DNA from: Parcubacteria group bacterium Greene0714_7
Lineage (GTDB): Bacteria > Patescibacteria > Paceibacteria > UBA9973 > UBA2103
Length of the DNA stretch: 64,000 nt
Assembly (NCBI GenBank): GCA_007378985.1
Contig: VMHB01000002.1
Coordinates: forward strand, 1-64,000
Direction: 5' to 3'
Shown: one piece after another, positions 57,501 to 64,000 of the stretch
Layout: each line of letters begins with the position of its first letter
Position numbering within the stretch: position 1 is the stretch's first letter
Notes under the pieces: generated by a model
What the model saw: the letters and a program-made list of their open reading frames with translations, nothing else
Databases searched by the model: none
What the model was told of the DNA's origin: nothing
Position numbers and translations under genes: made by a program

Positions 57501-57531
57501 CAAACCGGCGGAAGGCTATCATTGAACCCAT
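54517..57531 (-). CDS. Giant exported Ig/PKD-repeat protein 1
   Basis: A 1004-residue exported protein: signal peptide (FFMGAFFSIVLFSAVPQLTHAG), then at least five Ig-like repeats with the pattern LTWSSTNATSCTG...FSTGG...SVTPS..TTSY..SCTG (one Trp and a Cys pair each), two PKD-like domains (SGGAGSYTYSWSGTDSLSG), a Cys-rich WQYSESDISDFACP module, a CSEITPAGGCCSVDV module and a CARDB-like domain ending NEVNESNELDNCSAWTPLTV. It ends PRFDEF. Probably a surface fibre or adhesin for host or biofilm contact (inference). Paralogue of the next gene. Confidence 0.85.
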   Translation of the reverse strand: MGSMIAFRRFAFPAFKIFFMGAFFSIVLFSAVPQLTHAGPNLDGGGGGEVGGCSGTTWEYDYTIVTNPFPPGSAGEAAFRAVYGGDSYVVQSSYQVARIDEGNGCIEEPTTLYVGIIATPSSISSGGSSLLTWTSDYVTSCTGTNFSTGGATAGSLIVSPASSITYSITCTDGIQTVSSSATVTVSAPIIAPTATLSANPTSLVVGSSSTLTWGSTNATSCTGINFSTASANAGSVSVTPSQTTSYLVSCTGAGGSASASQTVTVSSIPTPTVSLSATPTSLNSGSSATLTWSSTNAVSCVGSGFETGGNTSGSISTGALSATTNYSITCTGASAVSSGIWQYSESDISDFACPLTDPNKAYSSVPTCPPNPTGKACSIPTCKVNTISACNINTDIYSCVGASPAVTPQTAFATANVQVNSTSSGVLSGSCSVSPTSVYTGSPVTWTASASGGAGSYTYSWSGTDSLSGTVASISKIYTTVGTKTASVTVTSPSGVTSVTLQGEKHCSGGTKVGSYGSTEDGVGFTGGANSAMAGVCSEITPAGGCCSVDVRETLNSVGQPVNTYYHYEAYSNASLASKTSTSGNTTRHNYFGGLATASAPASITASCSNSVVVGVSLSDLTTGSLTPLSVTAGVNSTFTAGVNNTGGVATPVFGSRMYVCLASDSACLNNYLTQLDSIWGRIFSLFIHFAEANTSIKIALSRISISAGGSGTETGSYTFLSPGAYQMRFCADTPLNEVNESNELDNCSAWTPLTVNPGTLTASCSPSPSTGYVGDSLIWTVTPSGGVGSYTYVWSGTDGLTGTGATVSKTYGTAGTKSASVIVTSGTGAVTATCGAGTIQNTPTVLITATPNTIIKGVTSPRIDWTSSYATSCTGTNFPTGSATVGSVTVSPPVTTTYGITCTSGTRSASSSATVTVNPADITLNISPAVTVRQGDPATVSWGVVGTPDSCSISGPGLSSTAFSGAQSVIINQQSTYTMNCLTGGVPSSKSVTIGVTPRFDEF

Positions 57532-57573
57532 TGTACAGGGAATTTACACCGATTGTTAAAAGAAGTGTGGGAA

Positions 57574-60339
57574 CTAAAACTCTTCGTACGCTGGAAGCAG
57601 TTTAACTGTTATTGATTTTGAGGTGACTCCTCCGCCTGTGGTGCATGAGAGCGTATAGGTGCTTTCTTGACCAATGACCACAGACTGTGAACCTGAAAAA
57701 GCGCTTGATGAAAGTCCCGGACCACTTATGAGGCACGTATCAGGACTTCCTGATACTGACCAACTAATGGTTACTGAATCATTACGACGAACTGATGTGT
57801 TTGGGGATGCAGTAAGCACTAGATCGGCCACATAGACCGTAACAACCGCGCTCGAATAAACACTCTTTGATCCATTCGTACAAGTAAGATCGTATGTAGT
57901 GGTGTTAGTTGGTGTTACTGATACAGCACCAGATGTTTGACCTCCTGTTGCAAAGCTAGTGCTCGTACACGATGTTGCGTTTGTCGAAGACCATGTAAGT
58001 TGCGACGCGTTTTGCCCGCGAATAATTGAGCTCGGGGTCGCGCTTAAAAGTGCCGTAGGAGAAGCTGAAATTGAGGTTGAATTGCTACACGCCTGAGTGA
58101 CAGACTGTGTACCTGAAGTAATACTTACAGAGCCTACTTTGGTTCCCACTGTTGTGTATTGCCGTACAACCGACTGCGTTGTTCCTGACAGACCGTCTGT
58201 ACCACTCCACGAATACACATATGAACCAGTGCCCCCCGCAGGAGACGCCGTCCACGTTATGTTGTCGTTGGTGTATCCAGAAGTAGGTGTGACTGCACAA
58301 GAAGTGCTAAGTGGTGAACTTGAAACAATCACCGCAGTCCACGCACCACAATTATTTGTTTCATTGGACTCGTTGATAACACCGGAACCCGCAGATGAAT
58401 TTTTGTCGGCGCACGCTCGCAGGTACCACGTGCCTGCAGAAGGGAACGCGTACGAAAGCGTAGTTACATCAGATCCGTTCGCTGAAATGTTTGGTGACGT
58501 GTCGGTACCAATATCTACCGTGTTCGCACCGCTTGAAGATGTGGCTCGCTGAAAAAGATTAGTGAACCCGCTACCTGTCGCAGGGTTACCGACGTTCGTG
58601 ATTGTTGCAGAAAATGTTTTTGTGACATTAGTAACTGCGGATGTCGGTGAAATAGCGCCCGCAGTAAGATCTGACAAAACGACACTCACTGCAACTGAAT
58701 TTGAACAACTTGCCGTTGTTGACATGGCGTTTGTTTTGAAACCTGCGGAATAATAGTAATTGTTCGTGTTACCTCCTGAAACAGTAGAATACGAATCCTT
58801 GGTTACAAGAGATGCGCCGGAGTAGGATGTCCATTGATAATACGTGTTGACCGGTTGTCCGCCCGAACTCAACACTTCTTTTGCGGACACACTGCAACAC
58901 CCTCCAGCTGGAGTGATACTGTCACACATTGCACTGTCACCGCTTGAATTATATACAGCACCATCTTCGGTAGTACTTTGACTTGCAACCAACGTGCCAC
59001 CGGAACATTGCCTGTTGCCTTGGAGATTGGTTGTGCTCGTGTTGGTCACAGTAACCGAACCAGTTTTCGTACCAGTTATTGAGTATGTTTTTGAAATTAA
59101 CGCACTAATTCCCGACAATCCGTCCGTACCACTCCACGAATACGAGTAGACAGGTACACCGCCAGACGCAGATGCATTCCAAGTAACCGTCTCTCCCGTA
59201 TACACGCTTGTGGGAGACGCCGTACACGATGCCTCAAGAGGAGCATTTGAAACGGTAACGTATGCGCTGCCTGATACACTTGGCGGAGGCGACGTTACTT
59301 GGCACGAATAGAGCTCTGTAGTAATACCACATCCAGGACCTATCGTATTTACCTTGCAAGTTGAAGGTGGCGATGTACATGATTTACCTTGAGGACTTGC
59401 TGGGCAATCTGGTACAGCGCTATACACATTGTTGTTGGACGATACAGGACACGATAGATCCGAGTAATCACTTTGATAGTATTGCCATGTGCCCGTACCA
59501 CCACCCGAAGAACCGGTGCATGTAACCGTGTAGTTTGTACTAGCGTTTGGTGTGATGGTTACCGAGCCCGATGTGGTACCGGCGGTGTCAAATTGAGTGC
59601 TCGAACAATATGAAGCGTTGCTTGAAGTCCACGAAAGGGTTGTGCTTCCGCCGACAGCAACGGTAGAGGGTGACGCGGTCAACGATATACTTGGCGACGA
59701 ACTTGGGGGCGTTACCGTAAGAGTTGCCGAAGCAGTTGCCGTACCTCCCGCACCAGTACAACTTACTGAATAGTTGCTGGTTTGCGGTGGTGAGACGGAC
59801 ACTGTACCAGAGAGTGCCCCGCCCGTACTGAACCCCGTTCCCGTACATGATGTTGCATTTGTGGAACTCCACGTGAGTGCAGATGAGTACCCTGCCGTTA
59901 TAGAAGTCGGTGACACAGAAAGTGTGGCAACCGGTGTAGGAGAAACATTTGTGTAAGTGAGGGTGTATTTTTTGCTCGCACTCGAAATACCTGTGCCACT
60001 GTACAGTCCATAAGAAACTCCCCACGCAGACGGAGTGGATACCAGCGATGCCTGAATACAGTAGGTATTCGGAGTATTGTAATTACTTGGCAAGAAAGAG
60101 CCAGTAATAAATCCCCATGCGAGCACCGACCACGACGGCGCTGGTCCATCGCTACTATCTCCGCCAAGTTCTGAAATAAATGCCCCTGTACATTGTCTAT
60201 TTGCAGTGGTGACTGCACCACTGCTCGTTGGTGGATTGGGATACGAGTATGCATGTGCCAATCCCGACACCCCAAAAACACCTACAACAAAACTTGCAAA
60301 AATTACAGTTTTTATTAGTGAGGTAACCGATGGGCACAT
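57574..60339 (-). CDS. Giant exported Ig/PKD-repeat protein 2
   Basis: A 921-residue paralogue of the protein at 54517, with signal peptide (SLIKTVIFASFVVGVFGVSGLAHA) and the same order of Ig-like repeats, Cys-rich WQYYQSDYSDLSCP module, PKD domains, ITPAGGCCSVSAKE module, CARDB-like segment (VINESNETNNCGAWTAVIV) and closing PAYEEF. ATG 60339 is chosen because earlier Met codons overlap the upstream gene. It differs in its N-terminal domain (TTANRQCTGAFISELGGDSSDG). A gene duplication within the locus is clear. Surface exposure is inferred. Confidence 0.85.
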   Translation of the reverse strand: MCPSVTSLIKTVIFASFVVGVFGVSGLAHAYSYPNPPTSSGAVTTANRQCTGAFISELGGDSSDGPAPSWSVLAWGFITGSFLPSNYNTPNTYCIQASLVSTPSAWGVSYGLYSGTGISSASKKYTLTYTNVSPTPVATLSVSPTSITAGYSSALTWSSTNATSCTGTGFSTGGALSGTVSVSPPQTSNYSVSCTGAGGTATASATLTVTPPSSSPSISLTASPSTVAVGGSTTLSWTSSNASYCSSTQFDTAGTTSGSVTITPNASTNYTVTCTGSSGGGTGTWQYYQSDYSDLSCPVSSNNNVYSAVPDCPASPQGKSCTSPPSTCKVNTIGPGCGITTELYSCQVTSPPPSVSGSAYVTVSNAPLEASCTASPTSVYTGETVTWNASASGGVPVYSYSWSGTDGLSGISALISKTYSITGTKTGSVTVTNTSTTNLQGNRQCSGGTLVASQSTTEDGAVYNSSGDSAMCDSITPAGGCCSVSAKEVLSSGGQPVNTYYQWTSYSGASLVTKDSYSTVSGGNTNNYYYSAGFKTNAMSTTASCSNSVAVSVVLSDLTAGAISPTSAVTNVTKTFSATITNVGNPATGSGFTNLFQRATSSSGANTVDIGTDTSPNISANGSDVTTLSYAFPSAGTWYLRACADKNSSAGSGVINESNETNNCGAWTAVIVSSSPLSTSCAVTPTSGYTNDNITWTASPAGGTGSYVYSWSGTDGLSGTTQSVVRQYTTVGTKVGSVSITSGTQSVTQACSNSTSISASPTALLSATPSSIIRGQNASQLTWSSTNATSCTSTSFATGGQTSGAVSVTPTNTTTYDLTCTNGSKSVYSSAVVTVYVADLVLTASPNTSVRRNDSVTISWSVSGSPDTCLISGPGLSSSAFSGSQSVVIGQESTYTLSCTTGGGVTSKSITVKLLPAYEEF

Positions 60340-60346
60340 AGAAATT

Positions 60347-61006
60347 TTATTGTGGGGTAACGACATACGGCGCTGATGACACAAATGTAATGGCGCCATC
60401 TATCGAATACAAATTAAAATTATTTGGACGACCAGTGTGGATTGCAAACATAGTTGGTGACACAAACCCGATACCACTAACATACGTAGGGAGGGCAGGA
60501 ATTTTCAACGAACCAAAGTATGATACGCTCGCGCCACCCTCATACACCTTGAACACATCAAATTGGTTGGTGATCTGATTAAACAATACCGCAGCACTTC
60601 CATCAGGAGCAACCGCACCAATATCAGGAGTAATACCTTCTTGTGCAATGAGGACAAGCTCATTTTTTGCTGTTGGATTGCGCCAAACTAGCCCTTTCTC
60701 GGTAACTACAAGAATCATACCGCTCGGAAGTGTGACTTTATTTGAGACTGAGAGACTTTGTTGTGGTGCCGTGGCAGTACGCACTTCATTCGCAGGATTC
60801 AAGACATACCATTGATACGTATCAGTTTCATAGATTGAAAATACTTGATCTGCCATTCGCTCGTCCACCTCTTTTGATACCCATTCAGAAAAAAATGTAC
60901 GCAAAATAGGAACTGCATACAGAAGACCGCAGAGTGCACCTAAAATGAGTGCAATAGAAAGTGTGATACGCATTGGTCGAGAGAGTCTCTGTAATATCTG
61001 ACTCAT
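60347..61006 (-). CDS. Membrane-anchored beta-rich protein of the surface locus
   Basis: A 219-residue protein with one N-terminal helix (ITLSIALILGALCGLLYAVPIL) and an extracellular domain with propeller-like strands (MILVVTEKGLVWRN, DIGAVAPDGSAAVLFN, QFDVFKVYEGG). It lies seven bases before the giant paralogue 2 and is probably the first gene of a three-gene surface operon. No family is recognised; a role in anchoring or assembling the giant proteins is a guess from context. Confidence 0.75.
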   Translation of the reverse strand: MSQILQRLSRPMRITLSIALILGALCGLLYAVPILRTFFSEWVSKEVDERMADQVFSIYETDTYQWYVLNPANEVRTATAPQQSLSVSNKVTLPSGMILVVTEKGLVWRNPTAKNELVLIAQEGITPDIGAVAPDGSAAVLFNQITNQFDVFKVYEGGASVSYFGSLKIPALPTYVSGIGFVSPTMFAIHTGRPNNFNLYSIDGAITFVSSAPYVVTPQ

Positions 61007-61043
61007 ACTCTAAATAGTCTACAATGAAAAATAGCACTCCTTA

Positions 61044-61074
61044 CAAAAAACACCCCGCATGATGCGGGGTGTTG
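61044..61074 (-). terminator. Terminator after rplB
   Basis: On the minus strand ACACCCCGCAT/ATGCGGGGTGT is followed by a T6 run, seven bases after the rplB stop. It ends the S10-L2 transcript before the inserted surface operon. Confidence 0.9.
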
Positions 61075-61081
61075 ATGGATA

Positions 61082-61945
61082 TTACGCGCCTTTCGTTCTT
61101 TTTTTCCCGACACGACGACGAGAAACAATGAAGGGATTCGAGTATTTCTTTGGAGTTCGTGTTTTCTGTCCCTTTCCTGATGGCTTGCCCCACATGGTGC
61201 GTTGTCTTCGGTGACCACGGCCTTGGCGACCTTCACCTCCTCCGTGTGGATGGTCAACAGGGTTCATGGCAGTACCACGAACCGTTGGGCGAATACCCAT
61301 GTGACGAGCACGACCTGCTTTACCAATGATGACAAGGTGATGCGCATCGTTTGAAACTTCACCAATAGATGCCCATGCAGTATCAACTACTTTACGTACT
61401 TCAGTTGAAGGGAGTTTAATTTGAGCGTAGCCAGCATCGAGCGCAATGAGTTCAGCGTGGTTACCTGCGCTTCGTGCCATTTTTGCACCGCCGTTTGCAT
61501 GTACTTCGATATTGTAAATGAATGTGCCGATTGGAATGTTCTTCAAAGGAAGTCGGTTACCGGGAGTGATGGGAGCAGTTTCTGAAGTAATGACCTTATC
61601 GCCAACTTTCAAAGACTTAGGCGCGAGAATGTACCTTCGCTCACCGTCAATGTCCACGATACGAGCAATGAATCCTGTGCGAGTAGGATCGTACTCAATG
61701 TGCTCAACTTTGCCTGGAATATTCTTCTTAGCAAACATAAAATCAACTACGCGCATCTGCTGTTTGTGTCCACCTCCTTGGTGACGGGTCGTGATGCGAC
61801 CAAGCGAGTTTCTACCTGCGTGGCTTTTCTTTCCTTTTGTCAAAGACTTCAACGGCTTCCCTGTCGTCAAGACATCACGATAACGAATCACGCTCATGTG
61901 GCGAGTAGATGCGGTTCGTGCTTTGTAATTTCGTGTAGTAGACAT
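61082..61945 (-). CDS. rplB: 50S ribosomal protein L2
   Basis: A 287-residue protein near the peptidyl-transferase centre, with SLGRITTRHQGGGHKQQMR, KNIPIGTFIYNIEVHANGGAKMARSAGNHAELIA and GTAMNPVDHPHGGGEGRQGRG including the conserved HPHGGGEG loop. Complete. The usual next gene, rpsS, is displaced by 7.4 kb. Confidence 0.98.
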   Translation of the reverse strand: MSTTRNYKARTASTRHMSVIRYRDVLTTGKPLKSLTKGKKSHAGRNSLGRITTRHQGGGHKQQMRVVDFMFAKKNIPGKVEHIEYDPTRTGFIARIVDIDGERRYILAPKSLKVGDKVITSETAPITPGNRLPLKNIPIGTFIYNIEVHANGGAKMARSAGNHAELIALDAGYAQIKLPSTEVRKVVDTAWASIGEVSNDAHHLVIIGKAGRARHMGIRPTVRGTAMNPVDHPHGGGEGRQGRGHRRQRTMWGKPSGKGQKTRTPKKYSNPFIVSRRRVGKKRTKGA

Positions 61946-61962
61946 AATTGTGTATTAAAAAT

Positions 61963-62361
61963 TTATGAGAAACGGATAGTGTCTCCTTTCTTTAAAAACA
62001 CGAGTGCCTTTCGTGATGCAGATGTCTTCCCAAAACCTCTCTTCTTTCTCATCTGCACTCGCTTTGCTGGAGTATTTACTACATTCACCTTGATTGGCAT
62101 AACTTTATAGAGCGCATTCACTGCCATAGCAACATCCTTCTTTGTTGCCTCTTTTCGAATATCAAATGTGTACACACCATTCGCGGTCATGTTTGCAGCT
62201 TTCTCCGTAATGCGAGGACGTACCAAAATATTGGCATACTCAGCAAGCGCTGAAGGGCGATCAGTTTTTTTAGTAGCAGAAACTTTTGTTTCAACTTTTT
62301 TGACTTCTGCCTTTGGAGCATCAGTCTTCTTTGTATTCGTTTTTGATTTAAAAATTGCCAT
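61963..62361 (-). CDS. rplW: 50S ribosomal protein L23
   Basis: A 132-residue exit-tunnel protein. The first 40 residues are a Lys/Ala/Thr-rich extension (KTNTKKTDAPKAEVKKVETK); the core is ILVRPRITEKAANMTANGVYTFDIRKEATKKDVAMAVNALYKVMPIKVNVVNTPAK. L23 docks trigger factor and SRP. Standard position between rplD and rplB. Confidence 0.96.
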   Translation of the reverse strand: MAIFKSKTNTKKTDAPKAEVKKVETKVSATKKTDRPSALAEYANILVRPRITEKAANMTANGVYTFDIRKEATKKDVAMAVNALYKVMPIKVNVVNTPAKRVQMRKKRGFGKTSASRKALVFLKKGDTIRFS

Positions 62362-62367
62362 AAAAAT

Positions 62368-62919
62368 TTATTTCTCTAGTCGTTCTGTAAGTGTTTTAAC
62401 AGACACCTTCGGATCTACAACGAGAATATAACGGTACGTGAGCAAGTCAACTGGGTTCGCATTTCTTGCCTCATCAACCATCACATTCTTCATGTTAACA
62501 TCATGCTTTGAAAGAAGAATGAGCGCCGCATTGTTTCTGCGTGTAGCGAGTTCAGCAAATCCTGCAATCTTAGCAAGACCTCCGAGTGTTGCCTTTGCGT
62601 CTTTTGTCTTTGGTGCCTTGAAAGAAAGCGAGTCAACAAAAATCATTTTTCCTTTACGGAGTTTTTCTGAAAGAACTGTTGCAACTGCTTTTGCACGCAT
62701 CTTCTTATTGATCTTCTGTGAAAAATCGCGCTCTTTTACAGGTCCGTGAGTTGTACCTCCTCCTCTCCAGATTGGAGATCGAATGGATCCGTGACGAGCT
62801 CGGCCAGTACCCTTTTGCTTCCATGGCTTCTTACCGCCACCGCGTACTTCACCACGACCCTTCGTGTGAGCAACTGGTGTACGAGCGTTTGCCTGCATCG
62901 CAAGAACAACTTGGTGCAC
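62368..62919 (-). CDS. rplD: 50S ribosomal protein L4 (start codon uncertain)
   Basis: L4 core HTKGRGEVRGGGKKPWKQKGTGRARHGSIRSPIWRGGG is intact. The only canonical start in frame is GTG 62919, giving 183 residues, but conserved L4 N-terminal sequence continues upstream (KEVGEIELPEGIFDAKRNDA, to about 62982) with no ATG, GTG or TTG. This upstream part runs past the rplC stop at 62973 in the -1 frame. The real start may be a rare codon (ATT 62964-62966), a frameshift fusion with L3, or a sequence error. Confidence 0.9.
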   Translation of the reverse strand: MHQVVLAMQANARTPVAHTKGRGEVRGGGKKPWKQKGTGRARHGSIRSPIWRGGGTTHGPVKERDFSQKINKKMRAKAVATVLSEKLRKGKMIFVDSLSFKAPKTKDAKATLGGLAKIAGFAELATRRNNAALILLSKHDVNMKNVMVDEARNANPVDLLTYRYILVVDPKVSVKTLTERLEK

Positions 62920-62972
62920 TAACGCATCATTTCTCTTTGCATCAAAAATGCCTTCTGGGAGTTCAATCTCCC

Positions 62973-63563
62973 CTACTTCTTTTGCGTGCGTCCTGGAACT
63001 GCTCCACGAACAAAAATTTCATTCTTTGCGCCATCAACACGAATCACCTCAAGGTTTGGAACGGTGACGCGGTCAGAACCCATTCGGCCTGCCATGCGCA
63101 TACCCTTCACAACGCGACCTCCTGCTCGGCCTGGACCTCCGCCTGAAGAACCACGCTCTCTTTCAGAATGTTTCTGACCGTGTGTACGAGGGCCTCCTTT
63201 GAAACCGTATCGCTTAACGACACCTTGGAAGCCTTTTCCTTTTGAAATTCCTGAAACAACAACACTTTCACCTTCTCTGAAAGCAGTGACATCAAAAGTT
63301 GCACCTACTTCAAGCGCCTCAGCTCCATCGAAACGAAACTCACGAAGTCCACGAACATCTCCTTTAGGTTGCTGTGGTTTTGCAATGCGTGATTGTTTCT
63401 GTTCACCGTAGCCTACCTGTACTGCCTTGTAGCCGTCAGTCTCTGTATTCTTTACTTGGGTCACTGTAACCTTAGGCGCATGTATAACGGTAACAGGCAC
63501 AGCATGACCTGCTGCATTGAAGACCTGTGTCATTCCTTGTTTTGTTCCTATGATGAATTTCAT
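62973..63563 (-). CDS. rplC: 50S ribosomal protein L3
   Basis: A 196-residue protein with MKFIIGTKQGMTQVF at the start, GKGKGFQGVVKRYGFKGGPRTHGQKHSERERGSSGGG in the middle and the GRMGSDRVTVPNLEVIRVD region. It ends in GAVPGRTQKK, somewhat short of many L3 C-termini, immediately where the L4 N-terminal reading begins in another frame. Confidence 0.96.
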   Translation of the reverse strand: MKFIIGTKQGMTQVFNAAGHAVPVTVIHAPKVTVTQVKNTETDGYKAVQVGYGEQKQSRIAKPQQPKGDVRGLREFRFDGAEALEVGATFDVTAFREGESVVVSGISKGKGFQGVVKRYGFKGGPRTHGQKHSERERGSSGGGPGRAGGRVVKGMRMAGRMGSDRVTVPNLEVIRVDGAKNEIFVRGAVPGRTQKK

Positions 63564-63601
63564 TAGTTTTTTGTTGCGAGTCCTCGAGTCTAGAAAAATC
63601 T

Positions 63602-63728
63602 AACCCTGTTAAATCCCCGGGACGGGGACGCTTTGTATTCAAAGCGTATTTAACAGGGTTCTGAGAATCTAATCGCTATGCTCAAGATTCTCTAGAAAAA
63701 AACGCGCACTAGTATTTCGCAGTGCGCG
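63602..63728. repeat. Three-way-junction palindrome and hairpins between rpsJ and rplC
   Basis: Outer stem AACCCTGTTAAAT/ATTTAACAGGGTT (about 63602-63660) encloses CCCC/GGGG and ACGCTTTG/CAAAGCGT hairpins, the same architecture as 43140-43220 with unrelated sequence. GAGAATCT/AGATTCTC and CGCGCACT/AGTGCGCG (63703-63728) hairpins follow. The 63564-63860 gap has no gene. Confidence 0.8.
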
Positions 63729-63812
63729 ATATACCATTGGTCCGGAAGGAGCCTATTGGGCTTCCGTACGTAGCGTTTCGGCTACTATACACAAAGCCGT
63801 AGAAAGATGCAA

Positions 63813-63854
63813 GAGAAACAAAAAACCGCCCTATTGGGCGGTTTTTTGTTTCTC
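63813..63854. terminator. Terminator after rpsJ
   Basis: A perfect 19-bp stem (core ACCGCCC/GGGCGGT, loop TATT) with A6/T6 flanks. It separates rpsJ from the rplC transcript. Confidence 0.95.
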
Positions 63855-63860
63855 AAGGAA

Positions 63861-64000
63861 TTAAATCATCCTGACGTCCACCGATACCCCGGAAGGGAGT
63901 GAAAGGTTCGTCAACGCATCAATGATTTTGGGCGTTGGATTTACGATGTCCAAAATTCGCTTATGGGTGCGGATTTCGAACTGCTCACGAGCATCTTTGT
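63861..64000 (-). CDS. rpsJ: 30S ribosomal protein S10, C-terminal part
   Basis: The last 46 codons of S10 enter from the right edge: KDAREQFEIRTHKRILDI, then VNPTPKIIDALTNLSLPSGV and SVDVRMI before TAA (63861-63863). These contain the conserved THKR and the P-x-x-I-D-A-L region that also contacts NusB in antitermination. The 5' end lies outside the window. Confidence 0.96.
   Translation of the reverse strand, partial: KDAREQFEIRTHKRILDIVNPTPKIIDALTNLSLPSGVSVDVRMI

Noticed and set aside
1..64000. CRISPR arrays, prophage or rRNA operon
   Set aside because: No regularly spaced direct repeats, no cas or phage structural genes and no 16S/23S/5S sequence were seen.

Overview
The window looks like a chromosomal segment of a Parcubacteria-type (Candidate Phyla Radiation / Patescibacteria) bacterium. 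The evidence is a compact gene set, many short Lys-, Ala- or Cys-rich orphan proteins, a ribosomal spc operon with no rpmD (L30) between rpsE and rplO, a type IV pilus cluster, an orphan VirB4/TraG-like ATPase and secreted Ig-repeat proteins. These are known CPR traits. The lineage is an inference because no 16S gene is present. Few genes have a Shine-Dalgarno sequence. Many first genes of a transcript have a -10 box only 5-8 bases before the start codon, so leaderless mRNAs are likely.

Layout. 1-4.5 kb: type IV pilus assembly genes pilM, pilN, pilO, a small membrane protein and the 5' part of pilB. 4.5-12.3 kb: comF, secreted or anchored orphans, a HAD nucleotidase, a dense array of six perfect palindromes, a eukaryote-type glutamine synthetase, tRNA-Ser, a cyclophilin and a cation-efflux protein. 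12.5-21.5 kb: recG, a tRNA-Ile with anticodon UAU and tRNA remnants, ftsH, a GT-C-like membrane protein, smpB and ssrA (tmRNA), and a GIY-YIG protein. 21.8-22.1 kb: two tandem structured, non-coding units. 22.2-27.3 kb: an ArsR-headed thiol/metal island with glutaredoxin, CcdA, TlpA, a zinc ribbon, DUF3179, a MerT-like protein, a truncated FAD oxidoreductase and a Cys-rich metallothionein-like protein, behind a 30-bp perfect operator palindrome.

27.5-34.7 kb holds the most striking system. It is a six-gene Hyf/complex-I-like operon whose membrane arm keeps its ion-channel features. The NiFe-type large subunit has lost all four metal-binding cysteines, and the NuoB-type small subunit has lost all four [4Fe-4S] ligands. 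No ferredoxin-like subunit is present. This looks like an ion-translocating complex without a recognisable redox cofactor.

34.9-43.5 kb: a carbonic-anhydrase-like protein, infC-rpmI-rplT, a beta-CASP nuclease, ndk, the VirB4/TraG-like ATPase and tiny proteins. 43.3-64 kb: the S10-spc operon on the minus strand, from partial rpsJ to secY-gmk-adk-map. It is interrupted between rplB and rpsS by a 7.4-kb block: an IS200-like/RAYT transposase gene bracketed by matching palindromes, plus three co-directional genes for exported proteins, two of them about 920-1000-residue Ig/PKD-repeat paralogues. rplD (L4) has no ordinary start codon for its conserved N-terminus. Telomere-like CTAAACCC/CACTAACCCC repeats, long perfect palindromes and three-way-junction hairpins recur in intergenic gaps throughout.
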